Shown here: one piece after another, positions 1 to 6,481 of the stretch
How positions within the stretch are numbered: position 1 is the stretch's first letter
How the letters are laid out: every line of letters starts with the position of its first letter
Assembly: GCA_041686915.1 (NCBI GenBank)
Contig: JAWLDB010000152.1
Coordinates: 1-6,701 of the forward strand
Source of the DNA: JAWLDB01 sp041686915
GTDB taxonomy: Bacteria; Bacillota; UBA994; UBA5500
Direction: 5' to 3'
DNA length: 6,701 bases
Made by a program: the position numbers and the translations under genes
The notes under the pieces: model-generated
What the model was told of the DNA's origin: nothing
Seen by the model: only the letters and a program-made list of their open reading frames with translations
Database searches by the model: none

Positions 1-52
1 ACTGGAACTTCTCTGCCGGTATGTCCCGGAAATTGTTCTGAAGCTGCATCAT
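1..52 (-). CDS. N-terminal fragment of a gene after the permease, probably DppC/OppC-type permease (partial)
   Basis: Only the first 17 codons are present; the gene runs off the low-coordinate edge. The frame opens with two consecutive ATG codons (52-50 and 49-47) and reads MMQLQNNFRDIPAEKFQ. The first ATG overlaps the TGA stop of the upstream permease (51-49), so translation is probably coupled. A purine-rich AGGGGG at 64-59 lies 6 nt from the first ATG and 9 nt from the second, so either could be used. A short hydrophilic N-terminus before a first membrane helix is what DppC/OppC-type permeases have, and this subunit normally follows DppB/OppB. The assignment rests on position and this short peptide alone; no transmembrane domain or EAA loop is in view. 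Confidence 0.7.
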   Translation of the reverse strand, partial: MMQLQNNFRDIPAEKFQ

Positions 53-993
53 CCCTTGCCCCCTAACCGAATGCGTGGATCAATGATGCCATAGGAGATA
101 TCTACCAATAAAATGGTGGCCAAAGAAATTACCGAGTAGAAGAGCAGTACGGCCACAGTCAGAAAGTGATCGCTGGTGTTGACTGAGTCAATCATAATCC
201 CACCGATGCCTGGGATGGAGAAGATGCGCTCCACCACCAACGAACCCCCCAGTATACCAGTGAACATGGGGATGATAATATTCGCTAGCGGCACACACGA
301 GTTACGGAAGGCATGACGAACTGTCGCCTGAGCCTTGGTCAGCCCTTTGGTTCTGGCCAGCAGCATGTACTCCGAACCAAGGGTCTCGATCAACTCGCCA
401 CGCAGATAACGGGTCACCGTAGCGATGGGGCCAAAAGAGAGGGCCAACACCGGTAGCACTAGAGAATACAGTCGATCTAGGCCAGTGGTTGTGGCACCAA
501 AGACTATGGGGAACAGGCCCAGCCTAAAGGACAGGAAGTACTGCATCAACGACGCGAAGACAAAAGATGGTACGGAAATGCAGATTACTACAATAAACGA
601 AATAATATAGTCTGGCCACTTGGACTTATTTAGGGCAGCTATGGTACCGGTCATAATCCCAAGGGGCAAAGCAATCGCCAGTGAAATCAGGTTAAGCGTC
701 ATGCTAACCGGGATGCGGTCTCTGATAACCTCGAACACCGGCACACTAGGTGCCAGTTTGACCGAGACTCCCCAATCGCCGGCCACAACGCCTTTAAGGT
801 AGTAAAAATACTGCACAACTACTGGTTTGTCCAAGTGCGCTTTAGCCTCGAGTGCCTGGATAATCTCAATGGAGTAGTCCGGGTTGTCATACACACTGCC
901 GGGCATCAGGCGCACCACCATGAAGGCGATGGTTACAATGATGAACAGTGTCAGGGCCATAGCTATGACTCTGCTGAGGATGTACTTTGACAC
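49..993 (-). CDS. ABC transporter permease, DppB/OppB type (peptide/nickel/opine family)
   Basis: Integral membrane subunit of a family-5 ABC importer, expected to pair with a DppC-type permease to form the channel. From a GTG start at 993 the protein has 314 aa, typical for DppB/OppB. It begins SKYILSRV, followed by a first helix at about residues 8-28 ending in RLMPG, the usual DppB N-terminal pattern. A BPD_transp_1 region follows with further helices. The EAA loop that docks on the ATPase lies at about 208-237 (EYMLLARTKGLTKAQA, then HAFRN), then GGSLVVERIFSIPGIG and the typical C-terminal YGIIDPRIRLG. The GTG start is preferred because GAGGTGA (1008-1002) sits 8 nt upstream. An in-frame GTG at 1062 lies inside a stable hairpin, has no ribosome binding site and would add a hydrophilic extension unlike the family. 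The stop overlaps the next start. The substrate cannot be read from sequence. Confidence 0.95.
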   Translation of the reverse strand: MSKYILSRVIAMALTLFIIVTIAFMVVRLMPGSVYDNPDYSIEIIQALEAKAHLDKPVVVQYFYYLKGVVAGDWGVSVKLAPSVPVFEVIRDRIPVSMTLNLISLAIALPLGIMTGTIAALNKSKWPDYIISFIVVICISVPSFVFASLMQYFLSFRLGLFPIVFGATTTGLDRLYSLVLPVLALSFGPIATVTRYLRGELIETLGSEYMLLARTKGLTKAQATVRHAFRNSCVPLANIIIPMFTGILGGSLVVERIFSIPGIGGIMIDSVNTSDHFLTVAVLLFYSVISLATILLVDISYGIIDPRIRLGGKG

Positions 994-1040
994 GCTTGTT
1001 GTCACCTCTCCGTTCGCTTCAGCAGGTTGCCGCCATGTGA

Positions 1041-1073
1041 AGCGGTGCCCTGAGCAATGCACAGGACACCGCT
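1041..1073 (-). promoter_or_regulatory. Intercistronic stem-loop between binding-protein and permease genes
   Basis: The arms 1041-1055 (agcggtgccctgagc on the plus strand) and 1059-1073 pair over 15 positions, with 13 Watson-Crick pairs, one G-U wobble and one U-U mismatch in the minus-strand RNA, closing a 3-nt loop. The sequence after the stem is TTCACATGG, not a U-tract, so it does not look like a simple intrinsic terminator. It lies 27 nt after the binding-protein stop and about 30 nt before the permease ribosome binding site. By analogy with other binding-protein-dependent importers, such a hairpin may protect the upstream mRNA end or reduce read-through, so that the binding protein is made in excess of the permeases. 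That role is inferred. Confidence 0.7.
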
Positions 1074-1100
1074 ATGGCTTGTGAGCTGCTTACAGCACTA

Positions 1101-2843
1101 TCACTTAATTTCGGCGTAAGTCAGTCCCCATCCAATGCTGGTATGCCTTTCATCCAACGGTAGGCTTACGCGGTCTGCTATCAAGCCCACGCTAGTGGTT
1201 TGGTTGACCGGCACATTGATTACCTCTTCTAGGTATACCTGCTCCATTTCCATGGCCAGTTCGGCCACTCGGCGCTCGTCTTTACGCACTTCATCCTGAA
1301 TGGATTGCGCATAAAGAGCGTCAAGTCTAGCGCTGCTATACGGGCCATTCTTACGGGCATAGGTACTGGTATAGACTTCGAAGATGCGGTTCGGGGCAAA
1401 ATCCCCTGCCGACAGGCTCCATTGAGACATGGCCATAGCATAAGCCTTGGGGTTGGTAGGACTGGCCTTCAAGTTCTGCAGGTTCTGAGGACTGGGCAAG
1501 CCAGCCAGTTCTATCTCAATCCGATCCTCGCCAAAGATTTGTGGTAAGGATTCCTGCAGGAACTCGGAGATAATTACGTGATCATTGACCGTAGTAACGT
1601 AGTTCAATACGAAGGACAGCTTGGTCAGGCCCTCTTCCTCCATCGCCGTATTGAAGAGCTGCAGAGCCAGCTCGGGGTCGTAGCCGTAGTTGTCGGAGAC
1701 ATAACCTGCTGCGTCAGCCAGGTTCCTGAACAGCGTACCGTCTGAATAGGCAACGCTGGTGTAAGGAACGATCCACGGCGCCGGGATGGTGTTACTCAGA
1801 TCCGCGATGGTGGCGCGGTCAATAGCGTGATACATTGCTCTGCGGAAATTCGTGTTTGCGAAAATGGGGTAGTCGGGGTGGGTATGGTTGATCTCCAGCT
1901 GGCGCACGTAACGGGAAGCACCAGGCAGTACCCTGGGATCCTCGGCATAAGTCTTAATGCCTTCAGCGTCCAGGCCTACGTAATCCAGTTCGCCGCTTTC
2001 GAACATCTGTACCCGGGTTCCGGCATCTTCCACCACGCGGTATACGATACCATCCAGTTTAATTCTGCTCGCATGCACATAGTTGGGGTTGGCTTCAAAC
2101 ACGCGCTCTGCACCCTTCACCCATTTCGCCAGCTTGAAGGGGCCAGAGGAAAGCAGCTTGTCGCTAGCAGTACCATACTGGGTAGCGGTGCGATCAGCAT
2201 TCATTTGCGCTTCATACAGCGGCTCATAGACCAAACCCGAACTGTTCATGGTGAAGTGACGCATTACTTCCACGTCAGAGTAGGAGCCGGTCAAGGTCAG
2301 TTCGATGGTATGATCGTCCGCTTTCTTGATACCAACGTCTTCCCAGGCAATCTCAATCTTCGGATCTGACGAGGCCTGACCAAAGTACTTCACTGCTTCC
2401 TCTATCTCGATGTAGTTTCTGGAGAGAGAACTGGCCTGGGCATTAACCAGGACTGGGTCCAGACCCATCTTCCAGCTGTAGATGAAGGAGTCGGCGTTGA
2501 TCGGCTCACCGTTCTCCCACTTGGCATCTTGCCTGACCTTGATGTGCCACACTTTGCCGTCACCATTGACGTCCACCGGCTTTCCATCGGCCAGCTCAGG
2601 TACCAACTCCGCGCCTGAACGATCAGCGGTGGGCAGCCAAGTGTATAGGGTTCCGGTAATTAGGCTGGTGATCTCACCATCCGCATCCAGACTGGCCAAA
2701 TGGATGTTGGCGGTAGCGGCGGGCCTCACCGATGGGAGATTGAGGATCTTCGGTCCTTCTGGTTCGGCAGGCTTCGAGCAGCCTGATAAGACACTGGTAG
2801 CCATAGCTAACACGAGCAGCAACAGCAGACCTTTCCTGAACAT
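1101..2843 (-). CDS. Extracellular solute-binding lipoprotein, family 5 (OppA/DppA-like)
   Basis: A 580-aa ligand-capture subunit of the importer, expected to be anchored outside the cytoplasmic membrane by lipid. The N-terminus is MFRKG, a hydrophobic stretch at 6-18, then the lipobox LSGC with lipidated Cys22. The SBP_bac_5 pattern follows: LVPELADG near 80-87, VWHIKVRQDAKWENGEPINADSF at about 98-120 and SWKMGLDP just after. Further on are SSGPFKLAKWV and FRRAMYHAIDRATIADL, both usual in OppA/DppA/NikA proteins. The length fits Gram-positive OppA-type members. The ATG at 2843 has AGGAGG (2856-2851) 7 nt upstream. It sits between the ATPase (98-nt gap) and permease (107-nt gap), each gap holding a stem-loop. 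DVNGDG at 91-96 resembles the core of a calcium-binding loop. The ligand could be oligopeptides, dipeptides, nickel chelates or sugars; the sequence does not decide. Confidence 0.96.
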   Translation of the reverse strand: MFRKGLLLLLVLAMATSVLSGCSKPAEPEGPKILNLPSVRPAATANIHLASLDADGEITSLITGTLYTWLPTADRSGAELVPELADGKPVDVNGDGKVWHIKVRQDAKWENGEPINADSFIYSWKMGLDPVLVNAQASSLSRNYIEIEEAVKYFGQASSDPKIEIAWEDVGIKKADDHTIELTLTGSYSDVEVMRHFTMNSSGLVYEPLYEAQMNADRTATQYGTASDKLLSSGPFKLAKWVKGAERVFEANPNYVHASRIKLDGIVYRVVEDAGTRVQMFESGELDYVGLDAEGIKTYAEDPRVLPGASRYVRQLEINHTHPDYPIFANTNFRRAMYHAIDRATIADLSNTIPAPWIVPYTSVAYSDGTLFRNLADAAGYVSDNYGYDPELALQLFNTAMEEEGLTKLSFVLNYVTTVNDHVIISEFLQESLPQIFGEDRIEIELAGLPSPQNLQNLKASPTNPKAYAMAMSQWSLSAGDFAPNRIFEVYTSTYARKNGPYSSARLDALYAQSIQDEVRKDERRVAELAMEMEQVYLEEVINVPVNQTTSVGLIADRVSLPLDERHTSIGWGLTYAEIK

Positions 2844-2863
2844 TAATCACCCTCCTGTTCTTT

Positions 2864-2893
2864 ATCTCGAGGGCACATTGCCCTATTTGAGAT
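2864..2893 (-). promoter_or_regulatory. Stem-loop in the leader just upstream of the binding-protein ribosome binding site
   Basis: On the minus strand AGGGCA and TGCCCT (plus strand 2870-2875 and 2879-2884) pair around an ATG loop. Outer ATCT/AGAT pairs (2864-2867 with 2890-2893) flank an asymmetric internal loop. The structure ends 8 nt before the AGGAGG of the binding-protein gene and has no U-tract. It could be a 5' stabiliser or processing site that sets expression of the binding protein apart from the ATPase upstream. No convincing -35/-10 pair was found in 2844-2941, so an internal promoter is not claimed. Confidence 0.45.
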
Positions 2894-2941
2894 CAATCGG
2901 ACGCGGCGTCTCTCTGGATCGCCCGGCGGGATTTTGGCGTT

Positions 2942-3898
2942 CTAAGAGGGGTTAACCCGCCGACTGGCTTGATACGAGTTCAGCTCACTAGTGGAACAAT
3001 GCACGAAGTGTCCTGGCACCACTTCCCTTAACCGGGGCTTCTCCAGGCGATAATCATGGTCTTGGTCAGGATCATAGGAGATGCGCCGTCTACTTCGCTC
3101 AGATATTGGGTTAGGCAGGGGTACAGCCGATAACAGCGACCGGGTGTAGGGATGAAACGGGTGCTCATAGAGTTCGTCGCTATCGGCTAGCTCCACAATT
3201 CTGCCGCGGTACATCACCCCCACCCGGTTGGAAAAGTACTTGACCAACGACAGGTCATGGGCGATGAATAGAATGGTTAATCCCAGGTCCGCCTTCAGGT
3301 CATTCAGCAGATTAATCACCTGCGCCTGAATGGACACATCGAGTGCCGAAACCGGCTCGTCAGCAATAACCAGGGAAGGGTTGATAATCAGCGCCCGAGC
3401 GATGCCGATGCGCTGTCGCTGTCCTCCTGAGAACTCGTGCGGGTAGCGACTCGCATGTTCCTTGGTCAGCCCGATTCTGGATAACATGCTGTAGACCAAC
3501 GTCTGTCTCTGCTGGCGCTCTTTGATGCCCCTCACCTTCAGGCCTTCCTCGATGATCTCTTGAATGGTCATGCGCGGGTTGAGCGACTCCACTGGGTCCT
3601 GAAAGATCATGGCAATATTGTCTGTGATGTACTTTCGGAGTTCTTTGGTCATGGGACCCGAGATCTCTCGGCCATTGAAGCGCACCGTCCCAGCAGTGGG
3701 ATTATGAAGGCGTACAATGGACCGTCCTGTGGTGGTCTTGCCGCTCCCCGATTCTCCCACCAGTCCAAAGGTCTCGCCTTCGTAGATAGCGAAGGAAATG
3801 TCATCCACAGCATGGTTATGGACTGCGTTTTGGCGTGTCCCAGAGACGAAGGTGACCCGAAGATTGTTGACTTCGAGAATAGGCGCTCTGCCAGACAT
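2942..3898 (-). CDS. ABC transporter ATP-binding protein, OppF/DppF type
   Basis: Cytoplasmic ATPase that drives a peptide-type importer. Numbered from the ATG at 3898 (318 aa): Walker A GESGSGKT at 48-55, Q-loop Gln100 in IFQDPVESLNPRMT, signature FSGGQRQR from 156, Walker B LVIADEP at 176-182 with catalytic Glu181, D-loop SALD, and H-loop His214 in IAHDLS. The C-terminal oligopeptide-transporter extension is present (YEHPFHPYTRSLLSAVPLPNP, about 244-264). All catalytic elements are intact. The SLNPRMT and HPYTRSL segments are characteristic of OppF/DppF rather than general ABC ATPases. The ATG start has GGGAG 8 nt upstream (ending at 3907); an in-frame GTG at 3907 overlaps that site and is less likely. 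These importers usually need two different ATPases; the OppD/DppD partner is not in the window and may lie beyond the low-coordinate edge. It follows the small membrane protein by 31 nt. Confidence 0.96.
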   Translation of the reverse strand: MSGRAPILEVNNLRVTFVSGTRQNAVHNHAVDDISFAIYEGETFGLVGESGSGKTTTGRSIVRLHNPTAGTVRFNGREISGPMTKELRKYITDNIAMIFQDPVESLNPRMTIQEIIEEGLKVRGIKERQQRQTLVYSMLSRIGLTKEHASRYPHEFSGGQRQRIGIARALIINPSLVIADEPVSALDVSIQAQVINLLNDLKADLGLTILFIAHDLSLVKYFSNRVGVMYRGRIVELADSDELYEHPFHPYTRSLLSAVPLPNPISERSRRRISYDPDQDHDYRLEKPRLREVVPGHFVHCSTSELNSYQASRRVNPS

Positions 3899-3929
3899 CA
3901 GCACCACTCCCTTCGATGGTCACGGCAGG

Positions 3930-4304
3930 TCATTGGATCACCGATCCGGCAGCAGCCGCCAGGGATACCAGCAGACAGACAAAGCCGCCAATTAGCAACA
4001 ACCGTACGTCATATTTCTTCCGTGGCCTGTGAACGTAGTGAGCGAAGTCCTGTGTGCCATCCGTCTCCTCTGGTTTATTGGCTACCAAGTCGAGGACGCG
4101 TCTGCTACTGTAGCCAACGATATCGAACAGACCGCTGTTGCTAACTGCACCGATGGCTCCCATCACCAGCAAGACCATGCTGACGAAAAACAGGATATCG
4201 GATACCATGTAGACCTTAGCGGTGGATCGGGTGAAGTGCCGAACAATCAAGGCCAGCGACACAGCTAGAGTGAGTACCAAGGTATTTGTCTGTCTGCGGC
4301 TCAT
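3930..4304 (-). CDS. Small membrane protein heading the transporter unit, resembles DUF3899
   Basis: A 124-aa protein with three likely membrane helices: about residues 6-21 (NTLVLTLAVSLALIV), 33-53 (VSDILFFVSMVLLVMGAIGAV) and 102-121 (LLLIGGFVCLLVSLAAAAG). Between helices 2 and 3 is a charged loop of about 45 residues with GLFDIVGYSSRRVLD and HRPRKKYD. The two-helix unit followed by a GxFDxxGYxxRR-like motif is what I recall of DUF3899 proteins in Bacilli and Clostridia, some found beside peptide transporters; this is from memory and not searched. The ATG at 4304 is chosen because AGGTGG lies 6 nt upstream; an in-frame GTG at 4367 has no ribosome binding site and would add a Cys/Arg-rich leader. 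It is the first gene after the terminator of the two-component unit and lies 31 nt before the ATPase, so it is probably co-transcribed. Function unknown; an accessory or assembly role is only a guess. Confidence 0.8.
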   Translation of the reverse strand: MSRRQTNTLVLTLAVSLALIVRHFTRSTAKVYMVSDILFFVSMVLLVMGAIGAVSNSGLFDIVGYSSRRVLDLVANKPEETDGTQDFAHYVHRPRKKYDVRLLLIGGFVCLLVSLAAAAGSVIQ

Positions 4305-4436
4305 ACTTCGCCACCTGCTCTCCCTAGAATCGCAAATCCTACAGTGGTCAAACGCTCTACATGGCACTTTCTTAAAAATCCATTCTGCTTCAGCTTAATC
4401 CACTCCTAGTTCCTCTCTTATTTCTCTCAATATTCT
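4305..4436 (-). promoter_or_regulatory. Promoter/leader region of the transporter unit, with phased GGATT direct repeats
   Basis: Because a strong terminator closes the preceding unit, transcription of the transporter genes should start here. On the minus strand GGATT occurs three times (plus-strand aatcc at 4397-4401, 4377-4381 and 4335-4339), spaced 20 and 42 nt, close to two and four helical turns. This could be an operator for a dimeric activator such as the neighbouring response regulator. No good sigma-70 promoter was seen. A TTGACC at 4351-4346 lacks a proper -10 at 16-18 nt, and TAGAAT at 4437-4432 lacks a -35. The region and its role are inferred from position; the exact promoter is not identified. 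Confidence 0.4.
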
Positions 4437-4470
4437 AAAAAAAGTCGAGCAGCTTGTTTGCCTGCTCGAC
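4437..4470 (-). terminator. Intrinsic terminator after the response regulator
   Basis: On the minus strand GTCGAGCAG and CTGCTCGAC (plus strand 4462-4470 and 4444-4452) form a perfect 9-bp GC-rich stem with a 9-nt loop, followed at once by seven T (4443-4437). It begins 3 nt after the TAA of the response regulator. This separates the two-component unit from the transporter unit in transcription. Confidence 0.93.
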
Positions 4471-4473
4471 GGA

Positions 4474-5112
4474 TTAGGGCTCGAACTTGGTTGCCCGGTA
4501 CTTCTTGCGCGGTCGCCCCTGCTTTCCATAGCCGTGCTGCACCGTCAAATACGACCTGCTCTCCAGATAATTGAGGTAACGGTGAGTGGTGGAATAACCT
4601 AGCTGCAGAGCAGTTGCAGCCTCGTTAATGGTGAAGTAGTCAGCCCTGTTCTTGCTGAAATTGAGTAGCAGATCAACCGTCTCCTGGTTTAATCCCTTTT
4701 CCAGCGGCTCGGTTGTCACCAGCGGCGACTTCTGTCTAAGCCTGGCGACCTCCATATTAAGGTTAACCCGGTGAATCAGATCCAGGGCTTTGATAGGCTT
4801 AAGGGAAAAATCGTTACATCCAGCCTCACGACATTTCTCAGCCAAAACAGCATCCTCTTCCACGGTCAACATGATAATGATTGCGGAAGCGTTCCTTTTG
4901 CGGAACTCGGACAGACCTGTCAGGCCATTCATGAAGGGCAAGTGATAGTCCAGAAGAATAATGTCGGGATTAAACGCCTCCAGCGCAGTTAAGGCAGTCG
5001 GCATATCGGCACAAGAGTGGACTGCCCAGCCTGCATACGAGCCGATAGCCTCTACGGTAAAGCAAATGTCGCGGTCATCATCCACAATCATCACTCGGAT
5101 ACTAATTTTCAA
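4474..5112 (-). CDS. Response regulator with CitB/DcuR-like winged-helix output domain
   Basis: Cytoplasmic DNA-binding partner of the kinase encoded just upstream. Numbered from a TTG at 5112 (212 aa): receiver domain at about 5-122 with acidic Asp12/Asp13, phospho-acceptor Asp55 (DIILLDYHLPFMNG), Thr83 and Lys105 (SLKPI), all the residues needed. The C-terminal part (about 140-208) has a helix-turn-helix (FTINEAATALQLGYSTTHRYLNYL) and then YGKQGRPRKKYR. The RRYLxYL-like helix and the YGxxGRP wing match the output of CitB/DcuR/DctR-type regulators. The start is uncertain: the first codon after an in-frame TGA is TTG, only 3 nt from GGAGG (5120-5116); an ATT at 5106 is better spaced (9 nt); the first ATG (5091) would remove the first beta strand. 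The gene overlaps the end of the kinase gene by 11 nt. The likely target is the downstream transporter unit or its own operon, by context only. Confidence 0.93.
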   Translation of the reverse strand: MKISIRVMIVDDDRDICFTVEAIGSYAGWAVHSCADMPTALTALEAFNPDIILLDYHLPFMNGLTGLSEFRKRNASAIIIMLTVEEDAVLAEKCREAGCNDFSLKPIKALDLIHRVNLNMEVARLRQKSPLVTTEPLEKGLNQETVDLLLNFSKNRADYFTINEAATALQLGYSTTHRYLNYLESRSYLTVQHGYGKQGRPRKKYRATKFEP

Positions 5113-6481
5113 TCACCTCCGGAAGGTATATCACCACTTTGGTACCTACGCCAGGCACTGACCACAAGTTGACGGTGCCCCCATGGTTGCGGATTACCTC
5201 TGAAGCGAAGGGCAGACCCAGCCCAGCCGTCCCCCTGGTGCTAAACCCCAGGTCGAATATCTTGGGCTTATCTTCTTCAGGTACGCCGGGGCCGTTATCC
5301 GCAATCACTATGCGCACACGGTGGTCCGGTAGGGACTTGACGGAGATATCGATTTGCCCACCCGACGAGGACATGGCCAACAGTGAGTTCTCCAGTAGGT
5401 TGGCCAAGGCCCGGGCCAATCGCACTCTATTGCCGACCACCTTAATCGACTCGTCTTCCACCGACAGGCGAATGGTGCACTCACCTTGCTTGGGAGAAAC
5501 CTGGGCCGTGGTGTATGTCATCAGCTCCGAGACATTTATCGGCTGCCGCCTATCCTGCATAATGATGTCAGTAATCATCTCATTCATGTTATCTGCAGCC
5601 TGGTTGATCCGGTCGCAGATCGCTGCTGCCTGCTCTCCCTGGGTTGACACCATCAACTGCAGCACGCTGGTCAAGCCCTGAATGGCAGTTAGCGGAGTCT
5701 TCAGATCGTGGGTGAGGCTACGCACCTCACTGAAGGCCTTGGCCTCCAAGGCGGCCATACGCATCATTTGCAATTCCTGCTCCCGTTCATGGTCCTGCCG
5801 CTCTCTGGCTAGTTCCCGACTGTAGACGACCATCATCCTGATCAGCAATACAGCCAATATGAACGTAAAGCAGAGAAAAAGGAGGCCAATGAAGTTTAGT
5901 GCCGGTCCTGCTTGCATGAATCGGGCTACTTGCTTAATCTCAACGTAGACCTCTTCTCTTCCACTGCCAAACCGATCCATGATCGGCATCACATTCAGCC
6001 ATTGGACGCCAAAGATGACCAGCATGATTACCAATGCGCTGGCAAAGATGCTGGGATCGTTCTTGCGCATGGCCGCCGAAACGCCCAGGCACAAAGCGAC
6101 CAGAACTACCGATGTAAGTAACCCGTTGGTATTGCCATGTATTATGTAGCTCAGGCCAAAAGCCAGAGACAGTAACACTACCGGAGCTATCAGCCCAAAG
6201 TAACGCCCAAAGCGATTAAGCTGGTGCCGCAGTCCATCCACCAGTAACAAGGTGCCAAAAAACTGAGGGAAAGCGTACACTGCGTGGATCAGCACCAACT
6301 GAGCCGCTGTCAGGATCAGCAAGCCCTGATCCATATGCTCAACCGCCCACTTCATCTTGGTGGACACATACAGCCACCTGATCTGGATTACGGCGGGCAT
6401 CAATACGCCGATGACAATCAGGGCGATACCAAAGTGGATGACTCTACGCTTATGCACAACGGCCATTTGCTCTGCCTGCAC
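5102..6481 (-). CDS. Polytopic membrane sensor histidine kinase (HisKA / HATPase_c)
   Basis: A 459-aa sensor kinase that should autophosphorylate and pass phosphate to the response regulator encoded next. The N-terminal half (about 14-219) holds roughly six membrane helices with a short hydrophilic segment near 167-191 (DRFGSGREEVYVEIKQVARF); I do not recognise a named sensor domain. A short charged coiled-coil linker (about 222-248) leads to the H-box THDLKTPLTAIQGL with His258. The ATPase domain has the N-box NLLENSLLAM (Asn365), G1 DNGPGVPEEDKPKIFD (395 on), G2 GTAGLGL at 417-423 and a final VPGVGTKVVIYLP. No PAS or HAMP domain is evident. The GTG start at 6481 has GGGAGG 7 nt upstream, better than a nearby in-frame ATG at 6466. 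The gene overlaps the regulator start. The signal is unknown; it may respond to membrane state, to a ligand in the short loop or to a transporter component. Confidence 0.95.
   Translation of the reverse strand: MQAEQMAVVHKRRVIHFGIALIVIGVLMPAVIQIRWLYVSTKMKWAVEHMDQGLLILTAAQLVLIHAVYAFPQFFGTLLLVDGLRHQLNRFGRYFGLIAPVVLLSLAFGLSYIIHGNTNGLLTSVVLVALCLGVSAAMRKNDPSIFASALVIMLVIFGVQWLNVMPIMDRFGSGREEVYVEIKQVARFMQAGPALNFIGLLFLCFTFILAVLLIRMMVVYSRELARERQDHEREQELQMMRMAALEAKAFSEVRSLTHDLKTPLTAIQGLTSVLQLMVSTQGEQAAAICDRINQAADNMNEMITDIIMQDRRQPINVSELMTYTTAQVSPKQGECTIRLSVEDESIKVVGNRVRLARALANLLENSLLAMSSSGGQIDISVKSLPDHRVRIVIADNGPGVPEEDKPKIFDLGFSTRGTAGLGLPFASEVIRNHGGTVNLWSVPGVGTKVVIYLPEVIEN

Noticed and set aside
1827..2369. 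180-codon open frame on the plus strand
   Set aside because: It is antisense to the binding-protein gene, has no recognisable domain or ribosome binding site, and the minus-strand protein is clearly real.
3560..4144. 194-codon open frame on the plus strand
   Set aside because: It runs across the ATPase and small membrane protein genes on the opposite strand, with a low-complexity, Cys/Arg/His-rich translation and no family resemblance.
4361..4376. TGGCAC on the plus strand, like a sigma-54 -24 element
   Set aside because: There is no GC-containing -12 element at the right spacing, and it points away from the transporter genes.
3930..4512. The segment RPRKKY occurs both in the small membrane protein and near the end of the response regulator
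   Set aside because: The codons differ and the surrounding sequences are unrelated, so a short basic motif by chance is the simplest reading.
5139..5681. 180-codon open frame on the plus strand
   Set aside because: It is antisense to the kinase ATPase domain, whose motifs are intact; no independent coding signal.
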